Below the pieces are notes generated by a model. That model was not told the origin of the DNA, made no database searches, and worked only from the letters and a program-made list of their open reading frames with translations. A stretch of DNA of 11,503 nucleotides, taken from the NCBI GenBank assembly GCA_003552765.1, contig PUOI01000455.1, forward strand, positions 1-11,503, in the 5' to 3' direction. A program made the position numbers and the translations under genes. This stretch comes from Candidatus Hydrogenedentota bacterium (GTDB lineage: Bacteria > Hydrogenedentota > Hydrogenedentia > Hydrogenedentales > SLHB01). Below, piece by piece: positions 1-6,693 of this stretch (position 1 is the first letter of the stretch; each line of letters opens with the position of its first letter).

Positions 1-575
1 CCGGCCTTGAGCGCATGGGGAAGAAGTCGGCGGCGAACTTGGTCGAGGCTATTGAGACGAGCAAGAGCCGTGGTTTGGCCCGGTTGCTTTTTGGCTTGGG
101 CATCCGGCACGTGGGAAGCCATGTCGCCGAAGTCCTCGCTTCGCATTACGGTTCGATTGACGCGCTGATGCAAGCTTCCGTGGAGGAACTCGCCAGTATT
201 CACGAAATTGGGGATACCTTGGCGCGCTCCGTCCGGGATTTTTTTGACATGGAGGCCAATCGCGCCCTTGTCGCCCGGTTGCGTGAGCGGGGCGTGGTGA
301 TGGAGTCTGAACAGACGGACAAGGCCGAAGGCGGCGCACGGCCTCTGGAGGGGATGTCTTTCGTGGTGACGGGCACGCTAGAGCAATATACCCGCGAGGG
401 AATTCACGAACGCATCAAGGCGCTGGGCGGACGTACGTTGTCAAGTGTGAGCAGCAAGACGGATTATGTGGTGGCGGGAGAGAAGGCTGGAAGCAAAGTG
501 AAGAAGGCGCGCGACTTGGGAGTCCACGTGTTGACCGAAGCCGAGTTCGAGGCGTTAGCCGGGACTTCCTCATGA
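1..575 (+). CDS. ligA: NAD-dependent DNA ligase, C-terminal part (5' truncated by window edge)
   Basis: LigA seals nicks in duplex DNA using NAD+ during replication and repair. The frame is open from base 3 and has no start in the window, so only about the last 190 residues of a protein usually near 670 residues are present. The visible part begins inside the helix-hairpin-helix DNA-binding domain, with the motifs GLGIRHVG and IHEIGDTLA. It ends in a BRCT domain of about 75 residues that starts at LEGMSFVVTGTL and contains ALGGR and the SSKTDYVVAGEKAGSK stretch typical of LigA BRCT domains. The adenylation domain, OB fold and zinc finger lie outside the window. The stop codon overlaps the next gene's start (ATGA at 572-575), so the ligase and the lipid-transport permease are probably translationally coupled. 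Identification is firm; the ATG at base 15 is internal. Confidence 0.96.
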   Translation, partial: GLERMGKKSAANLVEAIETSKSRGLARLLFGLGIRHVGSHVAEVLASHYGSIDALMQASVEELASIHEIGDTLARSVRDFFDMEANRALVARLRERGVVMESEQTDKAEGGARPLEGMSFVVTGTLEQYTREGIHERIKALGGRTLSSVSSKTDYVVAGEKAGSKVKKARDLGVHVLTEAEFEALAGTSS

Positions 576-1654
576 ACGAAAAACGCATTCAATGCCCCAA
601 GCACCTTGACCAAGAGAGCGGCCGCGGACTTGTTGAGCAGGTCCGCGCCGAAGGGGTTGCGCCCCGGCAGACCCTGGTCCTTGATTTCAGCGAAACCGAG
701 GATATGGACACACGTGGCGGGGCGTGGCTCATAGAACTCGCCAACTACGTAAAGGCTCAAAACGCGAAGTTTGATCTGGCGGGCCAGCAAGGCGATGTGG
801 CCGAGTTCTTGGGGCTTCTCCGGCCCAGCTTGGTGTCCATGGCGGAGGCGCCTCCCCAGCGGGCTGGCGTGTTTGAGCAAGCCGGTGAAGCTGCGCTCAA
901 CACCATAAGCGAGTTCAAGGAGTTCTATCACTTCCTCGTTGACACCATCTACTGGACCGCGCTAGCTCCCTTCGAAGGCCGTGGATTCCGTTGGGGGTCG
1001 TTCATTGATGAGCTTAACGAGATGGGAGTGCGGGCGCTCAAGATCACGCTCCTGATGAATTTCCTGCTCGGCATGATTGTAGCCATGCTGTCGGCTGCGC
1101 AGCTTGAGTTGTTTGGAGCAAGCATTTATGTCGCCGACCTGGTCATGGTCGCTTTCGCGCGGGAGTTGGCCGCCGTCATGACCGCCGTGGTGGTTTCCGC
1201 CCGCACGGGCGCGGCCATTGCCGCCGAGTTGGCCACGATGAAGGTGCAGGAAGAGCTTGACGCCCTGCGGGGTATGGGGCTTCACGCCGCGCAGTTTCTG
1301 GTGGCTCCCAAGGTGCTGGCCTTGGTGATAGCGCTACCTTTGCTGACGGGCTTGGGTATGCTGGCGGGTATTGGAGGCGGCGCGGTGTGGGGCTTGGTTG
1401 TACTTGAATTCCGGCCCGACATCTGGTTCAACCAGACGTTGAACGCCGCTATGTTCAGCGACATCTTCCAAGGGTTTTTCAAGGCCTTCGTATTCGCCAT
1501 CGTCATTGTGCTGATCGGCTGCCATAATGGATTGCGCGTCACCGGCGGCGCGCGGGGCGTTGGTTTGATGACCACACGCGCCGTGGTGATGGATATCTTC
1601 TTTATTGTCTTGATCGACATGATCTTCGCAGCGTTCTTCTACTACATTTTGTAA
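572..1654 (+). CDS. mlaE: MCE/Mla-type ABC transporter permease with N-terminal STAS (MlaB-like) domain
   Basis: This is the inner-membrane permease of an MCE-type phospholipid transport system (MlaE family), 360 aa. Residues about 1-95 look like a STAS domain: TLVLDFSETEDMDTRGGAWL fits the 'D-hydrophobic-S ... D-S/T-x-G' STAS core, with T47 at the usual Ser/Thr position. Residues about 140-360 are the MlaE permease. The segment RELAAVMTAVVVSARTGAAI followed by AAELATMKVQEELDALRGMG (about 197-236) is the family's cytoplasmic coupling signature. GFFKAFVFAIVIVLIGCHNG, then VTGGARGVGLMTTRAVV (301-340), is the conserved C-terminal motif. Several hydrophobic helices are evident. In E. coli MlaB is a separate protein; here it appears fused. 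The start codon overlaps the ligA stop and has no clear Shine-Dalgarno sequence, pointing to coupling. The family is firm; the STAS assignment is good but based on motif reading. Confidence 0.93.
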   Translation: MNEKRIQCPKHLDQESGRGLVEQVRAEGVAPRQTLVLDFSETEDMDTRGGAWLIELANYVKAQNAKFDLAGQQGDVAEFLGLLRPSLVSMAEAPPQRAGVFEQAGEAALNTISEFKEFYHFLVDTIYWTALAPFEGRGFRWGSFIDELNEMGVRALKITLLMNFLLGMIVAMLSAAQLELFGASIYVADLVMVAFARELAAVMTAVVVSARTGAAIAAELATMKVQEELDALRGMGLHAAQFLVAPKVLALVIALPLLTGLGMLAGIGGGAVWGLVVLEFRPDIWFNQTLNAAMFSDIFQGFFKAFVFAIVIVLIGCHNGLRVTGGARGVGLMTTRAVVMDIFFIVLIDMIFAAFFYYIL

Positions 1655-1661
1655 TCACGGT

Positions 1662-2456
1662 ATGGCCAAGAAATCAAAAGAGAAAAAGAACGCCAACGGC
1701 TCCGTCATCCGCGTGCGCAATCTCGTGGCGAAGTACGGGGATGTCACGGTGCTGGATAACGTGACGTTCGACGTGCCCCGGAATGAGATCTATGTTATTC
1801 TGGGCGCGAGCGGGTGCGGGAAGACAACGCTCCTCAAACACCTCACCGGTCTTATCCCCGCCACGAATGGGGCGATCGAGATATCCGGCCAGAACATTAC
1901 GGGGATGGACGAGGAACAGCTGGCGGGCATGCAGCGCAACATCGGCATCGCGTTCCAAAACAGCGGTCTGTTCAATTCGATGACGGTTGGAGACAATGTC
2001 GCGCTGCCCTTGCGGGAATACGGCAACATGGAGCCCCAACTGGTCAACGCCGTGGTGCGCCTCAAACTCAGCCTAGTGGGGTTGGCCAACGCCGAATACA
2101 AGCTGCCCGCCGAGTTGAGTGGCGGCATGCGCAAACGGGCCGGACTCGCCCGCGCCATCGCGTTGGATCCGCCCATCGTATTCTTCGACGAGCCCTCCGC
2201 CGGCCTGGACCCCATCATGGCGTCCGGGCTGGACGAGTTGATACTGAACCTCAAGCATTTGCTTGGGATTACACTGATCATCGTGACCCACGAACTGGAT
2301 TCCATCCGCAAGATCGCGGACCGCATTCTCATGTTGGATCAGGGCCGGGTTATCTTCACGGGCACGGTGCGCGAGGCGGAGCAGTCGGACCAGGACCGCG
2401 TGCGGCAATTCTTTGAACGCCGTCCGGACGAACACATCACGCAACGCAACATCTAA
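1662..2456 (+). CDS. mlaF: MCE/Mla-type ABC transporter ATP-binding protein
   Basis: This is the cytoplasmic ATPase that powers lipid transport through the MlaE-type permease, 264 aa, close to the usual MlaF length. Every nucleotide-binding motif is present: Walker A GASGCGKTT (48-56), Q-loop Q99, signature LSGGMRKRAGLARAIALDP (152-170), Walker B IVFFDEPSAGLDP (172-184) and switch histidine H210 in IIVTHEL. The 'LSGGMRKRAGLARA' form of the signature is characteristic of the MlaF/Mkl group. The basic N-terminus (KKSKEKKN) is probably disordered. The gene starts 7 bp after the permease stop codon with no strong ribosome-binding site, consistent with an operon and coupled translation. The active-site set looks complete. 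Confidence 0.95.
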   Translation: MAKKSKEKKNANGSVIRVRNLVAKYGDVTVLDNVTFDVPRNEIYVILGASGCGKTTLLKHLTGLIPATNGAIEISGQNITGMDEEQLAGMQRNIGIAFQNSGLFNSMTVGDNVALPLREYGNMEPQLVNAVVRLKLSLVGLANAEYKLPAELSGGMRKRAGLARAIALDPPIVFFDEPSAGLDPIMASGLDELILNLKHLLGITLIIVTHELDSIRKIADRILMLDQGRVIFTGTVREAEQSDQDRVRQFFERRPDEHITQRNI

Positions 2457-2516
2457 GCGGCGGGCCAAAGGGGCGCCGTTGCGTTGGGGCAAGGGCGGTT
2501 AAGGTTCATACAACAT

Positions 2517-2545
2517 TTGACGAAATGCGTTATGTAACGCAGACT
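2517..2545 (+). promoter_or_regulatory. Possible sigma70-like promoter upstream of mlaD
   Basis: TTGACG (2517-2522) matches five of six bases of a -35 box. Seventeen bases further on lies CAGACT (2540-2545), a weak -10 that matches three of six. It sits in the 136-bp gap between mlaF and mlaD, and the spacer carries the palindrome listed separately. This could give mlaD and the lipoprotein gene an extra, regulated start. The -10 match is poor, so this is only a candidate. Confidence 0.25.
2526..2541. promoter_or_regulatory. Perfect 16-bp palindrome (operator candidate) in the mlaF-mlaD gap
   Basis: TGCGTTA-TG-TAACGCA is a perfect inverted repeat with 7-bp arms and a 2-bp centre. It lies inside the spacer of the possible promoter, 52 bp upstream of the mlaD start. 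Position and symmetry resemble a dimeric repressor site. No regulator gene is nearby to assign to it, and a cruciform or RNA role is not excluded. Confidence 0.4.
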
Positions 2546-2553
2546 ACAACGTG

Positions 2554-2575
2554 TCACGCTTGAGGTTGGGCGTGA
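2554..2575 (+). other. Small stem-loop just upstream of the mlaD ribosome-binding site
   Basis: TCACGC (2554-2559) can pair with GCGTGA (2570-2575) around a 10-nt loop. The stem ends three bases before AGGAG (2579-2583), the Shine-Dalgarno sequence of mlaD. It might influence translation of the GTG-started mlaD. A six-bp stem of this kind can arise by chance. Confidence 0.25.
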
Positions 2576-2592
2576 AATAGGAGTTTACATCC

Positions 2593-3558
2593 GTGGCGAC
2601 GCGGACGCAGAAAACCAAGGTTGGGGTATTTGTCCTTACGAGTCTCGTGATCATAGTGACCTGCGTGCTCGTGATCGCTGGCTACACCCGGGAGCCGCAT
2701 GAATCCTATTGGGTGGAGTTCGATGAGTCCATTCAAGGTCTGACGGAAGGCGGCTCGGTCGTATATATGGGGGTGCCCGTCGGAACCGTGGAGGAGATAT
2801 TTGTCACGGATGATCTCAAGGCCCGCGTCCGCATTAATGTAAACCTGGATACCGTGACGTTGCGGGAAGGCGTGCGCGCCCGGCTTGGACTGGATAGCGT
2901 GGCCGCGGGCACGATGTGTGTTACGCTTTCCGGCGGTGATCCGGAAGGGGAGGTCCTGCCGCCCGAAAGCGATATCCCGGCGGATCCCTCGCTCATTGAG
3001 GCCGTGAGTTCGCAGGTCGAAGAGATTCTGTATGACCTGTCGCGAATCGCGGGCGACGTGAGCGCCGCGTTGGAAGGGCTTGACGAAGGCGAGCTGACCG
3101 ACATGATTCGCGACGCCCATGGGCTGTTGCGAGAAGCGCGCAATGTCGTGACCTCCGTCGCGGAGACGGTGTACGGATTCCAAGACACGGCGGAAGAGAG
3201 CATGAGGGACTTCACGCGGCTCGCGAACGAGTTGGGGAATCTGACGGAAGAGACAACGCAGCTCGTCGTATCCACCAGGGCGCAACTCGAAACGCTTGAC
3301 CTGGATGAAACCCAGCAGCAGGTGCACCGCCTCTTCGATAACATGGAAGAACTCAGCGAGAACCTTATCCATGCCACGGAAGTCTTCAGTCAGACGGCGG
3401 AGGGCGTTCTCCATCAGACCGACAATATGGAGTACCATTTGCGCGACAGCTTGCATACGTTAAACGAAACGCTCGAGTCCATACGTAGGCTCAGCGATTA
3501 TCTCCAGGACGATCCCTCGGCCTTCATTCGGGGCCGGGGCCAGCCCGAAGGACCATAA
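2593..3558 (+). CDS. mlaD: MCE-domain lipid-transport protein, MlaD family
   Basis: This is the periplasmic substrate-binding component of an MCE lipid transporter, anchored in the inner membrane, 321 aa. Residues about 10-30 form a single N-terminal membrane helix (VGVFVLTSLVIIVTCVLVIA). The MCE domain follows at about 37-115: YWVEFDESIQGLTEGGSVVY, then MGVPVGTVEEI and the later ARLGLDSVAAGTMCVTL. A long charged, heptad-like helical tail (about 135-305) is typical of MlaD/PqiB-like proteins that form hexameric tubes. The C-terminus RRLSDYLQDDPSAFIRGRG is a common ending of MCE proteins that work with an ABC_trans_aux lipoprotein. The start is GTG at 2593, chosen because AGGAG at 2579-2583 lies nine bases upstream and the membrane helix follows directly. 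It sits 136 bp after mlaF and one base before the lipoprotein gene. Confidence 0.92.
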   Translation: MATRTQKTKVGVFVLTSLVIIVTCVLVIAGYTREPHESYWVEFDESIQGLTEGGSVVYMGVPVGTVEEIFVTDDLKARVRINVNLDTVTLREGVRARLGLDSVAAGTMCVTLSGGDPEGEVLPPESDIPADPSLIEAVSSQVEEILYDLSRIAGDVSAALEGLDEGELTDMIRDAHGLLREARNVVTSVAETVYGFQDTAEESMRDFTRLANELGNLTEETTQLVVSTRAQLETLDLDETQQQVHRLFDNMEELSENLIHATEVFSQTAEGVLHQTDNMEYHLRDSLHTLNETLESIRRLSDYLQDDPSAFIRGRGQPEGP

Positions 3559-3559
3559 G

Positions 3560-4147
3560 ATGAGCCGTAGTGCAACCGTAATGCTGGCTTTGGCCGTCAC
3601 ACTGACGATGGGGTGCGCCGCGCCCCGGTTCACGCCCACGCTGTATTACTCCGTGGAGCCTGTCATCGAGGTTAGCCAAGTGGAAACCACGGGGGAGAGT
3701 CTAGGCATGCGCCCGATCCAGGTGGATCGCCCGTATCGCCAGCGCATGATGTTCCGCGAGCGGGGCCATGTCCTCCACGGATACCCCAACGCGGAATGGG
3801 CCAAGACCCCAAATGAGGCCGCTACGCGGGCGCTGCTTGACGCCCTGACCGAAACGGGCCGGTTTGACGATGTCGGCAACGCCGCGGATATGCCGCGCCC
3901 CGACTATGTGTTGCTGGGCAACCTGCGGAAGTTCGAGGAGGACCGCACGCTGGAAGAGGTCGCCGCCGTCGTGGAGGGCCGTGTCGAGCTGCGCCGGGGC
4001 GGCGACCGAAGCGCTGTGTGGACAGGGGTCATCCGTGCAAGCCATCCCTTGGCTGAACCGGGTCCACACGCGTACGCCGAGGCCATGAGCGTGGCCTTGG
4101 GCCAGTGGGCTTCCGAAGCCGCCGAACGAATCGCCGCCGCCACATAG
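3560..4147 (+). CDS. ABC-type transport auxiliary lipoprotein (PqiC/ABC_trans_aux-like)
   Basis: This is a 195-aa predicted outer-membrane lipoprotein. The N-terminus has a basic start, a hydrophobic stretch and the lipobox LTMGC with lipidated Cys19 followed by Ala, so sorting away from the inner membrane is plausible. The body matches the ABC_trans_aux pattern: LYYSVEPVIEV near the start, an IQVDRPYRQRMMFRERGHVL segment (about 53-72), HGYPNAEWAKTPNEAATRAL, then a strand around PDYVLLGNLRKFEE (115-127). In related systems such a lipoprotein (PqiC, or MlaA by analogy) works at the outer-membrane end of the MCE pathway. The ATG lies one base after the mlaD stop, so the two are tightly coupled. 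It is the last gene of the operon; the strong terminator follows 70 bp later. Family placement is by motif and context, good but not certain. Confidence 0.82.
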   Translation: MSRSATVMLALAVTLTMGCAAPRFTPTLYYSVEPVIEVSQVETTGESLGMRPIQVDRPYRQRMMFRERGHVLHGYPNAEWAKTPNEAATRALLDALTETGRFDDVGNAADMPRPDYVLLGNLRKFEEDRTLEEVAAVVEGRVELRRGGDRSAVWTGVIRASHPLAEPGPHAYAEAMSVALGQWASEAAERIAAAT

Positions 4148-4217
4148 ACACATGCCAAACGCGACGGGCTGCTGGCCGCTCGCCGGTAAGCCCCCGTGAG
4201 CGCTGAATAACCGCTTG

Positions 4218-4259
4218 TCACCGTCAATTCACGTCAATTGGCGGTGATTTCTTCTTTCT
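4218..4259 (+). terminator. Rho-independent terminator of the ligA-mla operon
   Basis: TCACCGTCAATT (4218-4229) pairs with AATTGGCGGTGA (4236-4247) in a 12-bp stem with one G-U pair and a 6-nt loop, followed by the T-rich run TTTCTTCTTTCT. This is a strong terminator for the + strand. No T-run follows the stem on the minus strand, so it is one-directional. The right arm and T-tract lie inside the 3' end of the convergent carbamoyltransferase gene, encoding its last residues. Confidence 0.85.
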
Positions 4260-6063
4260 CCGTATCCGGGACATGGTCCTGCTCTGGCGGCTGTCTCTTC
4301 TTGTCCAACAGGTAAGGTCCCATGACAAGATAATCCATGTCGGTGCGCATAAAACACGTGAAGGCTTCCACGGGGCTGCACACCGTGGGCTCGCCTTGGA
4401 CGCGAAAGGGGATATTGATTATCACGGGGTAGCCCGTTAGTTCGTGGAAGCGCTTGATAAGACCGTGATAGAGCGGGTTGTCCTCGCGCTTCACCGTGTG
4501 GATGCGCGCCGAGTTGTCCACGTGCGTGATGGCCGGAAGCTCGGAACGGATAACCCTCAACTTCTCCAAGCCCTTGGCCTTCTTTTCGTTCTTGCCGAGT
4601 TTCCGCAAACGTTTGCGATGCAATGGGACACCCAAGAGCTGATGCGGACTCTCCCGCTCCAGCTCAAAGAAATCCGAGACGTGTTCCGCCAAGATGGAGG
4701 CCGCGAAAGGCCTTAGGGGTGTGTTCGCCCCCGTCTTGTGGTTGAGGCGTGAATGCATCTTTCGCGATGCGGGATTGCCCAATATGCCGCGCGCGCCCAC
4801 GGGATGGGCTCCGAACGCCATTCGCCCCTGAAACCAGCCCACAGTCTTCTCGTCAGCCAACAGACTCGCCACGCGTTCGCAAAGTTCGTCTTCGGGTAGG
4901 CGTGTATAGGGAATCTTCTCCTCCCGCAAATAGGATTCGATGGCCTCCTCGCCAAACCAGGGGCCAGCGTAGATGGAGGGGGACTTGAACGTTGTTTCAG
5001 GCGCGGCCGGGCCGCGGGGCGCATCAAAGAGCTGATGGTGCGCGAACAATGCGCACCCCACGGCGTTGCCTGCGTCATCGGGCGCAGGGGAAATCCACAC
5101 ATCCTTGAAGGGACCTTCCCGGATTAGGCGGGCATTGGCCCCGGCATTCAGGGCCATGTCCCCCGCCAGGGTTAGGTATTCCTTTCCCGTTTTCTCGTGG
5201 ACATGGCGCGCCATTCGCAGGACGAGTTCCTCGTTGACTGTCTGCGCCGATCGCGCGAGGTCCATATCGCGCTGCGTTATGCGTTGCTTCGGTTGGCGGG
5301 GGGAACCGCCAAAGAGCGTTGCGAATCGTTCGGTGGCCCCGGCCAGACCCGCTTGGTAATCAAAGCACTCCGGGTTCATATGGATAGAGCCATCGGGTTT
5401 CACGTCGATAAGCTCGTGGTAAATGGCGTCCACATAGCGCGGTTTGCCATAGGGCGCAAGTCCAGCCAGTTTCTCCCAGGCGTCCTCCCCACGAAAGCCC
5501 GCGAACTGCGCGAAGACCGAACAGAGCAGCCCCGGGGAATGGGGGAAGGGAATCTCCGCCTGGACCTCGATCCGGTTGCCTTCGCCCACGCCATGGGCCG
5601 AGGCGGCCCATTCGCTCGCGCCGTCTAGGACCAGGAATGCGGCCTCTTCGTAGGGACTGGTAAAGAACGCGGAAGCCGCATGAGCTTCATGGTTAGCCGT
5701 GAATAGAATCTTCCCCGTATATCCGAGTTCGCGGCGGATGGCGGCGCGTATGAATACCTTCTTTCTGGCCCATGCCGGCGTCTGCCGATGCAAGTAACGC
5801 AAGCCCTTGGGCGAGGGAGAGAACTCTGTCTTCATGAACCGCTTGAACGTCATCAGGGGCTTGTCGTGGAAGACCACGCAGTCGATGTCCGTAATGGAGA
5901 GCGTTCCTTCCTCCAAACAATATCGTCCCGCCTCCCGCGGGAAACGGGGATCGTGCTCCTTTCTGGAAAACCACGCCTGCCGGGCAGCCGCCAATACTAC
6001 GCCATCCCGTATCAAACACACTGCGCTGTCATCGGAGAACGCTGAAATCCCGAGAATGTTCAT
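4234..6063 (-). CDS. Divergent NodU/CmcH-family carbamoyltransferase
   Basis: Members of this family transfer the carbamoyl group of carbamoyl phosphate, via carbamoyl-adenylate, to hydroxyl groups of small molecules or sugars. The start is set at ATG 6063 because MNILGISAF, then DSA, is the canonical family N-terminus and GGGAG lies nine bases upstream. This gives 609 aa, a usual family length. Residues 1 to about 345 match the Kae1-like domain (HAASAFF, GLAPYG, PFPHSPGLL, SPAPDDAGNAVGCAL). About 365-587 match the YrdC-like C-terminal domain (VGWFQGRM, LRPFAASILAEHVSDFFEL, AITHVDNSARI, CFMRTDMDYLVMGPYLLDK). Several hallmark motifs differ from the family pattern as I know it: N124-H-E-A-H128 instead of HHxxH, LAGDMALN instead of LAGGVALN, and GRMAFGAHPVG instead of GRMEFGPRALG. 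The frame is intact, so this may be a changed-function or inactive paralogue. No sugar-modification genes flank it. Confidence 0.88.
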   Translation of the reverse strand: MNILGISAFSDDSAVCLIRDGVVLAAARQAWFSRKEHDPRFPREAGRYCLEEGTLSITDIDCVVFHDKPLMTFKRFMKTEFSPSPKGLRYLHRQTPAWARKKVFIRAAIRRELGYTGKILFTANHEAHAASAFFTSPYEEAAFLVLDGASEWAASAHGVGEGNRIEVQAEIPFPHSPGLLCSVFAQFAGFRGEDAWEKLAGLAPYGKPRYVDAIYHELIDVKPDGSIHMNPECFDYQAGLAGATERFATLFGGSPRQPKQRITQRDMDLARSAQTVNEELVLRMARHVHEKTGKEYLTLAGDMALNAGANARLIREGPFKDVWISPAPDDAGNAVGCALFAHHQLFDAPRGPAAPETTFKSPSIYAGPWFGEEAIESYLREEKIPYTRLPEDELCERVASLLADEKTVGWFQGRMAFGAHPVGARGILGNPASRKMHSRLNHKTGANTPLRPFAASILAEHVSDFFELERESPHQLLGVPLHRKRLRKLGKNEKKAKGLEKLRVIRSELPAITHVDNSARIHTVKREDNPLYHGLIKRFHELTGYPVIINIPFRVQGEPTVCSPVEAFTCFMRTDMDYLVMGPYLLDKKRQPPEQDHVPDTEKEEITAN

Positions 6064-6122
6064 CCACACCTGCTCCCAACCAACCGTTTCGACCCAATGC
6101 GGCTCTCCGCCGCGCGCAAACC

Positions 6123-6152
6123 AGTATGCAAGATATCCCCCTGAATCGCCAA
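6123..6152 (-). promoter_or_regulatory. Possible promoter of the carbamoyltransferase gene
   Basis: On the minus strand TTGGCG (6152-6147) and CATACT (6128-6123) are separated by 18 bp. Each matches four of six consensus bases. The -10 lies about 60 bp upstream of the ATG at 6063, within the 234-bp divergent intergenic region. This is a weak match and only a candidate. Confidence 0.3.
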
Positions 6153-6172
6153 ACGTATTTGGCTGCCGCTGG

Positions 6173-6201
6173 TTGAAACCACCGGGCGCCTTGAGTAAGC
6201 T
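6173..6201 (+). promoter_or_regulatory. Possible promoter of the small-protein/metallopeptidase module
   Basis: TTGAAA (6173-6178) and TAAGCT (6196-6201) are separated by 17 bp, in the divergent intergenic stretch about 100 bp before the 6298 start. The -10 match is weak. The rest of the 234-bp region (6064-6297) shows no other clear element. Confidence 0.25.
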
Positions 6202-6297
6202 GAGGATTCCCCCTCGAAGAAATCGCATCGCCGCAACCCTAATGGGAGACGTTTCCATGCGCCTCAGCGAGGGATGGGCGGAGACGCACGCCATTCC

Positions 6298-6693
6298 ATG
6301 ACCTGGACCTATGAACGCGGTGAAGGCCGCCAAAAACACTGTTGGAAGCGAAATAGCGCCGGATTCGTACCCGGTGCAAGGGGCGCCGTTGGCAAATGTC
6401 CCGCGCACATATCGGATGCGGCGGCCCAAGCCATTCTGAATCGTGGGATTGAGGTGAAGGAAGCGGATGATGATTCCTATCCCGTCCGAATCTACGCGTA
6501 TCATGATGGCGTCGTGTATGAGGCTGTTCCTAGTCGCCCCGGTATCTCGTATCATGGATATCCGTGGCGCGGCGATCTGCCCGGGCGTTCGCCGCTTCCC
6601 GGGTATGTCCGGCGGCACTTGGAGGAACAAGCCAAAGAAGTAAGCCAAGAAAAGGAACTGAAGACATGGCTGAAGAAATACGGCGGACGATAG
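6298..6693 (+). CDS. Small conserved-looking protein of unknown function, partner of the ImmA/IrrE peptidase
   Basis: This is a predicted soluble protein of 131 aa that I cannot place in a named family. It has a basic N-terminus with two cysteines (KHCWKRN, C15; GKCPAHIS, C34). A middle part, YPVRIYAYHDGVVYEAVPSR (61-80), reads like beta strands, followed by an aromatic motif PGISYHGYPWRGDLPG (81-96). A charged helical tail (about 102-130, ending ELKTWLKKYGGR) closes it. There is no signal peptide or membrane helix. Its end overlaps the metallopeptidase start by 28 bp, which argues for a real, translationally coupled gene and a partner role, as an antitoxin, substrate or regulator (inference). 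The start is uncertain: ATG 6298 has GGAG 14 bases upstream, and ATG 6274 (139 aa) is in frame but lacks a spaced ribosome-binding site. The opposite-strand frame here has no recognisable content. Confidence 0.7.
   Translation: MTWTYERGEGRQKHCWKRNSAGFVPGARGAVGKCPAHISDAAAQAILNRGIEVKEADDDSYPVRIYAYHDGVVYEAVPSRPGISYHGYPWRGDLPGRSPLPGYVRRHLEEQAKEVSQEKELKTWLKKYGGR

Noticed and set aside
464..931. A 155-codon minus-strand frame over the ligA end and the STAS region
   Set aside because: It is antisense to two firmly identified genes, with no domain or ribosome-binding site supporting it.
2554..3456. A 300-codon open frame on the minus strand across mlaD
   Set aside because: It lies fully opposite a clear MCE protein, its translation matches nothing recognisable, and long antisense frames are common with this codon bias.
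4164..4197. An imperfect hairpin (ACGGG/CCCGT with inner CTGGC/GCCGG) after the lipoprotein gene
   Set aside because: It is bulged and has no T-run; the much stronger terminator lies 20 bp further on.
6564..6665. An upstream in-frame start giving 34 extra residues to the metallopeptidase
   Set aside because: The start at 6666 has a well-spaced AAGGA, and the extra residues would overlap the small upstream gene by 130 bp and have low-complexity Arg/Ala content.
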